NCBI RefSeq assembly: GCF_024662215.1 | Contig: NZ_CP096115.1 | Coordinates: 992,001-1,056,000, forward strand | DNA: 64,000 bases | Direction of reading: 5' to 3' | Origin: Methanoplanus endosymbiosus | GTDB taxonomy: Archaea > Halobacteriota > Methanomicrobia > Methanomicrobiales > Methanomicrobiaceae | Part shown: positions 21,136 to 29,850 of the stretch, one piece after another | Layout of the letters: each line of letters begins with the position of its first letter | How positions within the stretch are numbered: position 1 is the stretch's first letter | Notes under the pieces: generated by a model | Database searches by the model: none | What the model saw: the letters and a program-made list of their open reading frames with translations, nothing else | What the model was told of the DNA's origin: nothing | Program-made: the position numbers and the translations under genes

Positions 21136-22136
21136 ATTCTGAATACAGTTGCAGAAGGATATATCTGCATGCACACAAATCAGCGGTAAAAAACGACATC
21201 CACAACCTTGCATCCCGGAATAATTTCCCGGATAAAGCGATGAATGAGATCGATCTCATTGCCGCAGAACTTGCCTCAAACCATATAAAACATGATACAA
21301 TAAACGGAAGGATAAAATACGGAGTATTCACAGATGAAAAATCCGGAACTTATCTTGAGATAATTTCGGAAGATGAAGGGCCGGGCATCCCTGATTATGA
21401 ACTTGCCCTTGAAGACGGATATACGACCTCATCCAGAAGTATGGGCGTCGGGCTTGGTTCAGTAAGAAGACTATCCGATGAATTCAGCATAAAATCCAGT
21501 GTTTCCGGGACGACAATAGCCATAAAAAAATACGCGGAGAAGATCCCCGTAATTCCGGAAAAGAAGCTTATGATAAGTGTCCTCACACGACCACATCCGC
21601 TTGAAAATGTCTGCGGGGATGGCTATTATATTGAGAGGTTTAAAAACGGGGCATGTATAGCTGTGATAGACGGCCTTGGACACGGCATTCATGCCCGTGA
21701 GGCTTCTGCATGTGCAGAGGAATATTTAAGGAATAACGCCTCAAAAACTTCAATAAAACTGCTGATTGACGGCCTCGGTGAGAAACTTAAAAAGACAAGG
21801 GGGGCAGTGGCGAGTATTATGTTCATCAATGACGATAGGGGATTTATGGAGTTTGGAGGTGTCGGGGATATATCAGTTCATCTCTATCCAAAGGAGGACC
21901 ATATCAGTTTTCAGTCAGTACCCGGCATTCTTGGTATGAAAAGAAGGGAAGTAAAAGTTCAGTCTTACCCCTGGGTTTCAGGCAGAAATATGGCAGTCAT
22001 ACATTCTGATGGCATCAGTGCAAAAATTAACCTTGATGACTGCATGCCGGAGGAGAAACCTGATATTATTGCACATTATATCATGAATAAATACTGGCGG
22101 AAGAATGATGACGGAACAGTCATGGTGGTGAAATAA
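21132..22136 (+). CDS. RsbT-like GHKL domain fused to RsbX-type PP2C phosphatase
   Basis: Two-domain protein of 334 residues. Residues 1-135 are a second GHKL ATPase module (ELASNHIKHD, DEGPGIPD, SMGVGLGSVRRLSDE). Residues about 145-334 are a SpoIIE/RsbX-type phosphatase with the metal-binding acids in CGDGYY, VIDGLGHG, HSDGIS and DDGTVMV. In Bacillus RsbX resets the stressosome by removing phosphate from RsbR and RsbS. Here kinase-like and phosphatase modules are fused, so one protein may both bind the core and reset it (inference). It overlaps rsbT by 4 bases and the next gene follows directly. Confidence 0.88.
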   Translation: MNSEYSCRRIYLHAHKSAVKNDIHNLASRNNFPDKAMNEIDLIAAELASNHIKHDTINGRIKYGVFTDEKSGTYLEIISEDEGPGIPDYELALEDGYTTSSRSMGVGLGSVRRLSDEFSIKSSVSGTTIAIKKYAEKIPVIPEKKLMISVLTRPHPLENVCGDGYYIERFKNGACIAVIDGLGHGIHAREASACAEEYLRNNASKTSIKLLIDGLGEKLKKTRGAVASIMFINDDRGFMEFGGVGDISVHLYPKEDHISFQSVPGILGMKRREVKVQSYPWVSGRNMAVIHSDGISAKINLDDCMPEEKPDIIAHYIMNKYWRKNDDGTVMVVK

Positions 22137-22571
22137 TTGAGTGATAAACCGGATATAAATTACCTTCAGGAGAAGCTTGACAGAAAGACAAAGGAAGTTC
22201 AGGAGTTGAGTCTTGAACTTGAGAAGACAAACGAGGGCCTGATTGCTCTTTATACCGAGCTTGATGATACAAACCAGCAGCTCACGGAGAGCAATAAAAA
22301 ACTGAAGGAGGAGGAGAAAAAAATCCTGACATATCTTTTTGAAACCGTGAACAAGACCAGAAATCCGGTTATGAGCATTACCAGGAATCTGGAGCTTCTT
22401 GAAGAGATGACAGTTCAGGAGGATTTTGACCGGAATGATGTCAGAACTATAATTGAGGTGATTAAATGCAATGCCAGGATGATAAATGAGAATATTTCGG
22501 AGTTAAACAAAGTTGCCCTCGCCGGTTCAGACAGGGTGCTTGACAGTTACAGGGAATTTCTGACTGAGTAA
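22137..22571 (+). CDS. coiled-coil protein with histidine-kinase-like dimer segment
   Basis: The 144-residue protein starts with TTG directly after the preceding stop. Residues 5-70 are a strong coiled coil (LQEKLDRKTKEVQEL...). Residues 75-135 resemble a dimerisation helix pair of sensor kinases (VNKTRNPVMSITRNLELLEEM), but there is no ATPase domain and the usual His in the phosphorylation motif is replaced (RNP). Likely a non-catalytic partner of the stressosome-type operon, perhaps the onward target of the kinase; function not known. Confidence 0.7.
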   Translation: MSDKPDINYLQEKLDRKTKEVQELSLELEKTNEGLIALYTELDDTNQQLTESNKKLKEEEKKILTYLFETVNKTRNPVMSITRNLELLEEMTVQEDFDRNDVRTIIEVIKCNARMINENISELNKVALAGSDRVLDSYREFLTE

Positions 22572-22675
22572 AAACCGGGTAAATTTCCGGTCAGAAAATA
22601 AATATCGCAAAATATTTCAAAAGGCGTAACAGAGCGCAGAATAATCGTATAAAGGAAATAACGGATAATAATTCA

Positions 22676-23239
22676 ATGCCACCAATAACAGAGATTCTTT
22701 CTGAGAGTGAGATAATCATTGCAATGGCAGAGCCGCAGACACTGAGAAACAGTGTTATATCCACCATCTCAGAACTATGCAGTCTGGGATTTTCAGGGAT
22801 TGTAATCTCTATCAATGAACCATGGTCAATATTAAATAAAGCCCTCGATAAAAAAGGTACAGATACATCAGATATATTTTTTATAGACTGCATAACCATT
22901 ACGGCTGTTGGCCAAAAAAAAGATGAGAATAACTGCATATACATAAACAGTCCGGGACAGCTGACAAATATAGGGATTGCACTGACAAAGGCTATGGTGG
23001 CTATGAAGGATAAGGAGAATCTCTTCATGATGATAGACTCGGTGAATACAATGTTTGTCTATAACGATTCCGCTCAGATCATCCGCTTTCTGCATATGTT
23101 TGCAAATAAGGCAAGGCTGAACTCTGCAAAAGGTATTATGTATTCTGTAAAAAATGCAGTTGACCCTGTGATCTCAGCTCAGCTGGCAACCTTTGCTGAC
23201 GAAACTGTGAACCTTGATGCTGATGTGGAGAAATCATAA
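22676..23239 (+). CDS. RecA/KaiC-fold-like protein without Walker A (DUF835/DUF7504-like)
   Basis: The 187-residue protein has the strand-helix pattern of the RecA/KaiC-like family seen beside archaeal signalling genes: GIVISINEPWSILNKAL, DIFFIDCIT, MMIDSVNTMFVYN (Walker B-like), then ARLNSAKGIMYSVK. No GxxxxGK[ST] loop is present, so ATP hydrolysis is doubtful. It lies about 100 bases after the stressosome-type genes on the same strand and may belong to the same unit. The family assignment is from pattern only. Confidence 0.6.
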   Translation: MPPITEILSESEIIIAMAEPQTLRNSVISTISELCSLGFSGIVISINEPWSILNKALDKKGTDTSDIFFIDCITITAVGQKKDENNCIYINSPGQLTNIGIALTKAMVAMKDKENLFMMIDSVNTMFVYNDSAQIIRFLHMFANKARLNSAKGIMYSVKNAVDPVISAQLATFADETVNLDADVEKS

Positions 23240-23339
23240 AATCATATCAGTTATTAGCCCTGTAATATCCTTTTTTTCGGAAAAATCCAGATAATAAATA
23301 CGTTCCGGATTTTCCATAATAATCCTGATTTAATGGACA

Positions 23340-23390
23340 TTATCTAAAGATAACATAAATGATGGTTAATAATTTAATAGATAATGATAA
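23340..23390. promoter_or_regulatory. possible iron-responsive operator upstream of transporter operon
   Basis: A perfect palindrome TTATCTAAAGATAA occupies 23340-23353, and 26 bases further GATAATGATAA at 23380-23390 matches a Fur-box half-site pattern (GATAAT repeats). Both lie about 140-190 bases before the first gene of the metal-chelate importer operon. That an iron-dependent repressor binds here is inference from the motif and the downstream genes; no repressor gene is in the window. Confidence 0.4.
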
Positions 23391-23525
23391 AAATAAGAAT
23401 GTTTGACCCAAAATACACAACAAATACCACTAAGAAATCAATTGGAAATCTTTTTTTATGAATAGGATTAAAAAAAGTATTACTAAATTTATTAAAATCC
23501 ATTATTTATCACAAAACGTTGGAAA

Positions 23526-24086
23526 ATGAACATGAAAATTATTAAATCCGGCAAATGGATTATTCTTACAGTGGTGCTAATCTCTGCACTGCTGACTGTG
23601 CCTGTTATGGGTGCTCCGGTTGTTGACCGGGATGTTTCGGTTAATGGAGATAAAGCAACAGTCACGTTTACTGTTGAATCAGACGAACCTTTCGCGGTCG
23701 GAATTGTAGAGACTGTGCCTGAGGGATGGACTTTTGCAGAGGATGAGAGTATGGTCTCTGCATCGGATAACTTTGAGACTGACCGGAAAAATGGTAAAAT
23801 CGCATTCTTTCTCTCAGATGAAAAGTCCGTATCATATGAGCTGACCGGAAACGGAGACGGGAAGACAGGGTTTAAGACCGAATGGGTAGACCTCCTGACA
23901 CTCACTCCGGATATGAATGAAGGAAAGGAGAGATGGACAGCACCTGGTGATTCCAATGCTCCGGAAGAGAAGGGCAGTGCAGATTCAGGGGCAGAGAAAA
24001 GTCCCGGATTTGGAATTATTGCGGGCATTGCTGCATTCATCACAGCCGGAGCAGTTCTCACAGTATCCGGGAGAAGGGAGGCATAA
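23526..24086 (+). CDS. PGF-CTERM surface protein of the metal importer operon
   Basis: Exported protein of 186 residues: N-terminal signal peptide (hydrophobic WIILTVVLISALLTVPVMG, cleavage near residue 30), one beta-sandwich-like domain (about 31-135, with VPEGWTF), a Glu/Ser-rich low-complexity spacer, and a C-terminal tripartite signal of SPGFG, hydrophobic helix and RREA. That tail is the PGF-CTERM sorting signal processed by archaeosortase, giving a lipid-anchored surface protein. It is 3 bases before the binding-protein gene, so it may present the metal complex to the importer (inference). ATG at 23532 is an alternative start. Confidence 0.8.
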   Translation: MNMKIIKSGKWIILTVVLISALLTVPVMGAPVVDRDVSVNGDKATVTFTVESDEPFAVGIVETVPEGWTFAEDESMVSASDNFETDRKNGKIAFFLSDEKSVSYELTGNGDGKTGFKTEWVDLLTLTPDMNEGKERWTAPGDSNAPEEKGSADSGAEKSPGFGIIAGIAAFITAGAVLTVSGRREA

Positions 24087-24089
24087 AAT

Positions 24090-25346
24090 ATGAAGATTAC
24101 ACTTAAACTGTTATTTACTGCTCTTCTCCTGGCACTTTTTGTATCTCTGCCGGCAGTTGCAGGCGACACACTTCCGTTGGGAGCAGACGGGGAGATTACA
24201 GAAGAGATGGTATCAGATGCTGTTTGCAGCTATATGCTTGGAAATAATGATCTGACACTTGATGAGGTTTCTGACGCGGCTTATGTCTATACAGTCTGGA
24301 ACGGCAGAGCACATAATGTTGTAGATATGGACGGGCGGACTATGACCTTTTACCGCCCGATAGAGCGGATAATCACCACAAATCCTGACAATTCACGCCT
24401 TGTTATCGCTTACGGCGATGGCGATCTCCTTGTAGGATCTGATGAGTGTACTGTTGATTCAGGCTGTGTATGTCCGATGACAACCGGAGATGAGATCTAT
24501 TGCGAGGAGTGCTGGGACAGCTGCACAGACGGCGGACTTAATAACGTTCCCCAGACGAGCACAAGATATGAGGTCAATTATGAGTATATGGCATCTTTAA
24601 GGCCGGACATCATCTTTGAAGCTGAATTCTGGAAGGACCGTGCTGATGACATGGCCGAGAAGACAGGTGCCCCGGTCTTTGTTTCCGGATGCGACTTTGA
24701 ATACAGCACAATGAAGAATCACTTTGTATCAGTAGGAGAGGTTCTCTCAAAGGAGAAAGAGGCAGATGAACTCGTCTCCTTCATGGATGAAAAAATTGAG
24801 ATGATAACATCCATAACAGACAATATTCCTGAAGATGAAAAGCTGACTGTTTATTTTGCTCCAAGAGGTGCAAAGAAGGGATTTTATGACGCAAAAGAGG
24901 GCAGGGACTTTACAAGAACGGTAAACACCTATGATGCCCTCACTATGGCAGGCGGAATTAATATTGCAGAGGGATGTGCAGACGGCGATGTAAATGTGGC
25001 AATTGAACAGATAATCGCCTGGAATCCTGATGTTATCCTTGTTGCATGCTCCGACCCTGAGGATGCCGGACTTCAGTTCATCCTTGATGCTCCTGAACTT
25101 CAGTCAATTAAAGCGGTCAAAGAGGGAAAGGTCTATAATGTCTTTTATCCAAACTGCCGCGGCCGTCCGACTGACATCAATCTCATCAACCTGATCTATA
25201 TCGCAAAGATACTTTATCCTGAAAAATTTGCCCATATAGATATGGAAGCTGAAGGAAACGAGATTAAAGAGGCATTCCTTGATACAGATGGTGTATATAC
25301 TGCATATTCTGAATACCTTAAATTCCCGGTGGAGCAGAAGGTATGA
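24090..25346 (+). CDS. ABC importer substrate-binding protein (iron-chelate/cobalamin type)
   Basis: Periplasmic-binding-type protein (TroA/FepB-like clan) of 418 residues. A signal peptide (about 1-25, ending PAVAG) is followed by a small helical segment (25-70) and two lobes: IERIITTNPDNSRLVIAYG, LRPDIIFEAEFW, then WNPDVILVACSDPEDAG and VKEGKVYNV. A Cys-rich insertion at about 112-150 has six Cys (DECTVDSGCVCP, YCEECWDSC), absent from ordinary family members and likely a metal or disulfide site. There is no lipobox, so anchoring may depend on partner proteins. The stop overlaps the methyltransferase start by 4 bases. The substrate is inferred, not shown. Confidence 0.85.
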   Translation: MKITLKLLFTALLLALFVSLPAVAGDTLPLGADGEITEEMVSDAVCSYMLGNNDLTLDEVSDAAYVYTVWNGRAHNVVDMDGRTMTFYRPIERIITTNPDNSRLVIAYGDGDLLVGSDECTVDSGCVCPMTTGDEIYCEECWDSCTDGGLNNVPQTSTRYEVNYEYMASLRPDIIFEAEFWKDRADDMAEKTGAPVFVSGCDFEYSTMKNHFVSVGEVLSKEKEADELVSFMDEKIEMITSITDNIPEDEKLTVYFAPRGAKKGFYDAKEGRDFTRTVNTYDALTMAGGINIAEGCADGDVNVAIEQIIAWNPDVILVACSDPEDAGLQFILDAPELQSIKAVKEGKVYNVFYPNCRGRPTDINLINLIYIAKILYPEKFAHIDMEAEGNEIKEAFLDTDGVYTAYSEYLKFPVEQKV

Positions 25347-26173
25347 TAGATATAGTTGATTATAACCGGATGTGGAGAATATTCCGGAGAAGAAACAACA
25401 ATTCCTCTTTTGACTGGGACAGCAGGGCAGCATCATTTAATAGAGCTGTTTCAGGCACATCGGATGAAACTCTGAGAAATGTTGAGGCACTGGGACTTCT
25501 GCCCGCCGATACGGTGCTTGACATGGGTGCAGGAACAGGAAGGTATGCAGTGCCTCTTGCCCAGCATGCCGCCCATGTAACAGTACTTGAGCCATCAAAA
25601 GGCATGCTTGCATTTCTTGAAGAGAATATGAGAAACGCGGGTCTTTCAAATTATTCGGTGATCAACCGGAATTTTGAGGATATTGAGGCAGGTAAAGATA
25701 TTCCGGTACATGACGTTGTCTTTGCATCCAACTCACTCGGTTTTGATGACCTTAAGGCCGGACTTGAGAAACTTAACTCACTTGCAAAGAGAACGGTCAA
25801 TATTCTCTGGTTTGCCGGGCCGATGCGGCATATGCCTGACCCTGAGCTTATGAAGAGGCTTGGGGCTGAGACATCTGATATGACAACTCCGGATTATCTC
25901 ACCATTGTGCATGTTCTGCACAGTATGGGGATATATCCGAATGTTTCGGTTGAGAAAAGCATACGGAGGCAGAGTTATGACTCGCCGGACGAGGCGGCGG
26001 ATTTCTGGATCGACAGGGGAAATTATACAGAAGATATGCAGGAGGAAATCAGGGAATATATGAGGGATACTCTTATTCCGGATGATAACGGCAGATTCCG
26101 GACAGAGAGAGTATATTATCCGGTCAGAATCTGGTGGAATAAGGAGGATTTCTGCAATGAGTCCGGATTATGA
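25343..26173 (+). CDS. class I SAM-dependent methyltransferase in importer operon
   Basis: The 276-residue protein has the class I methyltransferase fold: motif I VLDMGAGTGRYAVPLA (about 58-73), acidic end of strand 2 VTVLEPSKGML, motif IV HDVVFASNSLGF, and a C-terminal substrate cap with several Trp and Tyr. Its ATG overlaps the stop of the binding-protein gene and its 3' end overlaps the permease gene by 17 bases, so it is translationally coupled to the importer. The target is unknown; modification of the imported metal ligand or cofactor is one possibility (inference). Confidence 0.85.
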   Translation: MIDIVDYNRMWRIFRRRNNNSSFDWDSRAASFNRAVSGTSDETLRNVEALGLLPADTVLDMGAGTGRYAVPLAQHAAHVTVLEPSKGMLAFLEENMRNAGLSNYSVINRNFEDIEAGKDIPVHDVVFASNSLGFDDLKAGLEKLNSLAKRTVNILWFAGPMRHMPDPELMKRLGAETSDMTTPDYLTIVHVLHSMGIYPNVSVEKSIRRQSYDSPDEAADFWIDRGNYTEDMQEEIREYMRDTLIPDDNGRFRTERVYYPVRIWWNKEDFCNESGL

Positions 26174-27278
26174 GCCGGTATCCGAACATGCAAAAAAACA
26201 CAGAATTGAGCGTACGAAGAAGCTTGAGGAGGTAAGGGAGGAGCATAAGAGGCTTAAAGGGAGAAAATTTCTCTTCCTTGCCGGAATTTTAGGTGCGATA
26301 TTTATCGCAGCCGGATTTATAATCACACTCGGCCCTCTGGAGATATCTATTCTGCAGGTATATGAGACGCTCTTTGCAAGGTTTGTTCCGTCAGTCTTCA
26401 GTATGGATGATGTCTTTGAACAGGTGGTATGGAATATCCGGTTCCCAAGAATTATCGGCGGCATCTTTGCCGGGTTTGGGTTTGGGATATGCGGATGCGT
26501 CATGCAGGCAGTCCTGAAAAATCCGCTTGCAAGCCCTTTCACACTCGGAATTTCAGCCGGGGCACATTTCGGGGTTGCTCTTGCCGCCGTATTCGGCGTT
26601 GCCCTGATTGGCGGGGCATATATTCTTATTGCCAATGCTTTTATTTTTGCAATGGCATGCTCCTTTTTCATAGTCGCTCTTGCGGCACTGAAAGGTGCGA
26701 CATCTGAGACGCTCATTCTTGCCGGAATTGCGGTTAACTACCTATTCTCTGGTCTCTCCCAGCTTATGGCATATTTTGCAAATGACGAGCAGTTACGCCT
26801 TATGACTACATGGGGTATGGGGGATCTCTCAGCATTTTCGTGGAATAAGTTCCTGCTATTCTTTGTTATCTTTGCGATATGCACACCTCTTCTGATGTCA
26901 AAGGCACAGGACCTGAACCTCATGACAATCGGGGACGATTCTGCAAAAAGCCTTGGAGTTGATACTGACAGGGTAAGGATGTTTACAATGATGGTCTCCT
27001 CCTTTCTTGTTGCAACGATTGTCTGCTTTACAGGGACAATAGGCTTTATCGGGCTTGTAGCGCCGCATATGGCAAGGATGATAATCGGAGCTGATCACAG
27101 GATATTAATTCCGGCATCCGGAATTCTTGGTGCAATGCTCCTTATAGCCGCTGATGCAGTTGCGATGAATATTATCGGACCTGTGGTTATCCCTACCGGA
27201 ATTATGACCTCACTTCTGGGAGTGCCGTTCTTTTTGTATCTCATACTTAAGGGTAAGAGAAAGGAGTTCTGGCAATGA
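26157..27278 (+). CDS. FecCD-type ABC importer permease
   Basis: Integral membrane permease of 373 residues with about ten hydrophobic segments. The cytoplasmic N-terminus (residues 1-38) is highly charged. Family blocks are clear: WNIRFPRIIGGIFAGFGFG, LKNPLASPFTLGIS, GSTIGFIGLV-type VCFTGTIGFIGLVAPHMAR and the C-terminal GVPFFLYLI. The frame is open further back, but GGAGG at 26143-26147 fixes ATG 26157. It works with the binding protein at 24090 and the ATPase at 27275. Confidence 0.93.
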   Translation: MSPDYEPVSEHAKKHRIERTKKLEEVREEHKRLKGRKFLFLAGILGAIFIAAGFIITLGPLEISILQVYETLFARFVPSVFSMDDVFEQVVWNIRFPRIIGGIFAGFGFGICGCVMQAVLKNPLASPFTLGISAGAHFGVALAAVFGVALIGGAYILIANAFIFAMACSFFIVALAALKGATSETLILAGIAVNYLFSGLSQLMAYFANDEQLRLMTTWGMGDLSAFSWNKFLLFFVIFAICTPLLMSKAQDLNLMTIGDDSAKSLGVDTDRVRMFTMMVSSFLVATIVCFTGTIGFIGLVAPHMARMIIGADHRILIPASGILGAMLLIAADAVAMNIIGPVVIPTGIMTSLLGVPFFLYLILKGKRKEFWQ

Positions 27279-28084
27279 AGGTAAAACTGTCAGTTAAGGA
27301 TCTTGAGTTTGCATATGATTCAGTTCCGGTTCTAAAGGGCCTGACACTTGACATAAGGGAGGGGAGAATGATCTCAATTCTCGGACCTAACGGATGCGGA
27401 AAGTCCACATTTCTGAAATGCGTCAATCAGGTGCTAAATCCCAAAGTGGGCCTTGTGGAGGTTGACGGTGAGAAGGTATCCGGAATTTCAAGGCGGGAGC
27501 TTGCAAAGAGGATGTCTTATGTCCCGCAGTCATCTGTGAGGGTATTTCCGCATACTGTCTTTGATGTAATATTAATGGGCAGGAGGCCGCATCTTGGCTG
27601 GACAAGTTCAGGTGAGGATGAGGAGAGAGTATGGGATGTGATAGAAGTTCTGGGACTTGAGGAGATTGCCCTTTCATCTTTTAATGCACTCTCCGGCGGG
27701 CAGCAGCAGAAGGCCCTCATCGGAAGGGCACTGGTGCAGGAGACCGGTTTTATGCTGCTGGATGAGCCGACTTCAAATCTTGACCTCTGGCATCAGATGG
27801 ATGTGATGAGGATTGTTGAGGAGCTTGTCGAAGAGGGCAGAATTACGGCTGTGATGGCAGTCCATGACCTTAATATGGCGGCAAAATTCTCGGATGAGAT
27901 CATTATGATGAAAAACGGGCAGATCATCGCCGCCGGGGAACCGTGGGAGGTTTTAACCCCGGAAAATATCCGGTTTGTCTATGGTGTTGAGGCCGAGGTT
28001 AGGGACATAGGAGATGGCAGAACACCCCTTGTTATTCCGCTGAGACAGATGAGGGGTGACTGCTGTATGCCGGTTCCCCCGTGA
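27275..28084 (+). CDS. FecE/BtuD-type ABC importer ATPase
   Basis: ATPase subunit of 269 residues: Walker A GPNGCGKST (37-45), Q-loop YVPQ, signature LSGGQQQK (139-146), Walker B LLDEP (161-165), switch His in VHDLNM. The ATG overlaps the permease stop by 4 bases (ATGA). It has the ~40 C-terminal residues usual for iron-chelate importers, ending with a Cys pair (GDCCMPVPP). Last gene of the importer operon. Confidence 0.94.
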   Translation: MKVKLSVKDLEFAYDSVPVLKGLTLDIREGRMISILGPNGCGKSTFLKCVNQVLNPKVGLVEVDGEKVSGISRRELAKRMSYVPQSSVRVFPHTVFDVILMGRRPHLGWTSSGEDEERVWDVIEVLGLEEIALSSFNALSGGQQQKALIGRALVQETGFMLLDEPTSNLDLWHQMDVMRIVEELVEEGRITAVMAVHDLNMAAKFSDEIIMMKNGQIIAAGEPWEVLTPENIRFVYGVEAEVRDIGDGRTPLVIPLRQMRGDCCMPVPP

Positions 28085-28188
28085 TACTTTCTATATAACA
28101 TTGCCTGATTTTTTGAGATAATTAAACCTGTCATATGAACTGCATGAGAGATATCCCATTCAGGCACAACTTTATTCACCTGGAATAA

Positions 28189-29016
28189 ATGAATTATCTA
28201 AAGCAACCCGACAGTTACAGAAAGTATTCAGGTTCCTGCTTAAAAGAATTTCAATTCCAGGTGAATATGACAAAATCATATAAAAACGGGGAATTTGCCG
28301 ACAGTATGAAGAAATTCATACAGAGAGTCTATCCGGATGAATATAGTCCTGAGCTTGTTGATCTGGATCTCTGCCGCATAAACCATTTTGAAGAGATGTT
28401 CCTCTGGCTTGATGAGATATATGATAACCGGGACAGATACAATCTTCACTGGGCACTGCATGAAGCGGGAGACATTTTTAAGAGGCTGATGGATGAGGCA
28501 GGGACAAATATAAGCCAGTCCCTCCGGAAGCACTATACCCAGGAAGAGAGGGAGAGGCTTAACGAACTTACATCAAAAATGGACTGGGTTGCAAGAGAAA
28601 AGGAACTTGCAATCGCCCGCAGAACAGAGTACTTCAATACTATATCCAATCTTCTCACACGTGTGGACATAATTATATCGGTTGCTCTGATCGTCATTAT
28701 CTCGGAGATTTCACACTTGGGAAACACTATTTTTGGTTCGGTCATTCTTGTTATTATCTTCACCGGAATTGTGGCATTTCTGAAGGTTACATTTGACCGG
28801 TTTATTATAATTCCATGGATTGCCAGACTTGGCTGGAAGAAATATCTCAATGAGGTAGAGGTAACAAGGAAGATTCTGGTTGATGTAGAGGCAGTTAATG
28901 TAGTGGTAATAGCGGCAATTAAGGACGAGAAGGCCCCGGAGGTGACATATAAACTGATTGAAAGAGGCACCAGGGAGATCTCCATGATCTCAGATCATAT
29001 ATTTTTTCCGGAGTGA
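28189..29016 (+). CDS. membrane protein with two central transmembrane helices
   Basis: Unrecognised 275-residue protein. The first ~145 residues are soluble, charged and helical; two hydrophobic helices follow (VDIIISVALIVIISEI and IFGSVILVIIFTGIVAFL, about 160-205), then a soluble C-terminal domain (NEVEVTRKILVDVEAVNVVV...). The start may instead be ATG 28267, preceded by GGTGA. A decayed copy of its 3' half lies at 29851-30270, and each copy is followed by a convergent lipoprotein gene, so the pair was duplicated together. Confidence 0.7.
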   Translation: MNYLKQPDSYRKYSGSCLKEFQFQVNMTKSYKNGEFADSMKKFIQRVYPDEYSPELVDLDLCRINHFEEMFLWLDEIYDNRDRYNLHWALHEAGDIFKRLMDEAGTNISQSLRKHYTQEERERLNELTSKMDWVAREKELAIARRTEYFNTISNLLTRVDIIISVALIVIISEISHLGNTIFGSVILVIIFTGIVAFLKVTFDRFIIIPWIARLGWKKYLNEVEVTRKILVDVEAVNVVVIAAIKDEKAPEVTYKLIERGTREISMISDHIFFPE

Positions 29017-29080
29017 AAAAATAACTGCCTGGATTATACAGTTAAAAGCTAAAAAAAGTATTATAATAATGTTTCAGGGG

Positions 29081-29500
29081 TTATGACATATCCCCTCTTC
29101 CTCCGGGAGGCATGCCATCCTGTTGTGGCCCAAGTGCTTCCTGAAGTTCTTCGACAGTAACGCCAAGTTCTGAGGCTGCGGATTCAAGATCTATTTCTTC
29201 TCCTTCAACCCTGTCACCAAGTGCAGCAGCAAGCTGATCCTCTGTTACTCCAAGGGTTTCAGCCGCTAAGGCTAAGTCCACCGGCTCTACACGTCCTTCT
29301 TCTGACATTCCCATTCCTCTCTGAGTTCCTGCACCTGCCATTTCAGGATTTGCACCGGATGGAGGAAGAGCAATTATTTCTGCCTGATTTTCTGTTGCTG
29401 TACCTTCTGACTGTGATGTGCAGCCGCATGAAAAGAGGCACAGTGCCACCAATGAGACTGCAAAAAGCAATGATATACTCTTTTTTATCTTAGAATCCAT
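29081..29500 (-). CDS. small lipoprotein with LGVT-repeat C-terminal half
   Basis: Exported lipoprotein of 139 residues. The N-terminal Lys-rich stretch and hydrophobic core end at a lipobox (LFSC, followed by GC). A Gly/Met-rich linker leads to two helical repeats, LALAAETLGVTEDQLAAAL and LESAASELGVTVEELQEAL, and the tail is Gly/Pro-rich. It is convergent with the membrane protein at 28189. A longer paralogue lies at 30354-30878. Function unknown. Confidence 0.75.
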   Translation of the reverse strand: MDSKIKKSISLLFAVSLVALCLFSCGCTSQSEGTATENQAEIIALPPSGANPEMAGAGTQRGMGMSEEGRVEPVDLALAAETLGVTEDQLAAALGDRVEGEEIDLESAASELGVTVEELQEALGPQQDGMPPGGRGDMS

Positions 29501-29850
29501 GTTAATATCACCGTTTTAATTTATTCTGACTTCCTGAATTTCCAGACTTACTGTCAGTTTAAGATCTTTATTCATACCTGAATCATACATCTCCGATTCC
29601 ATGTAAGAAATGTTTTACATAATGTTATTTATATGACACACACCCCTGTAGTTAAACGGAAATACCTGCTGATTAAAGGCACCTGGGTTCTGACATCTGA
29701 GATCAGGCAGATGAAGATGGGCCGCTGTACACCGGTTTTGTCCTCTGAAAGTTATGAAACATTCCGGAGTTTCATTCTCACCTGATATTTAAAATTATGA
29801 AGAAGAGTTATCCCACTCAGGCACAGCTTTATTCACCGGAAAGAGAGAAA

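Noticed and set aside
22591-23028. 145-residue minus-strand frame
   Set aside because: It is opposite a better gene (22676-23239) on the strand of the operon, and its composition is shadow-like.
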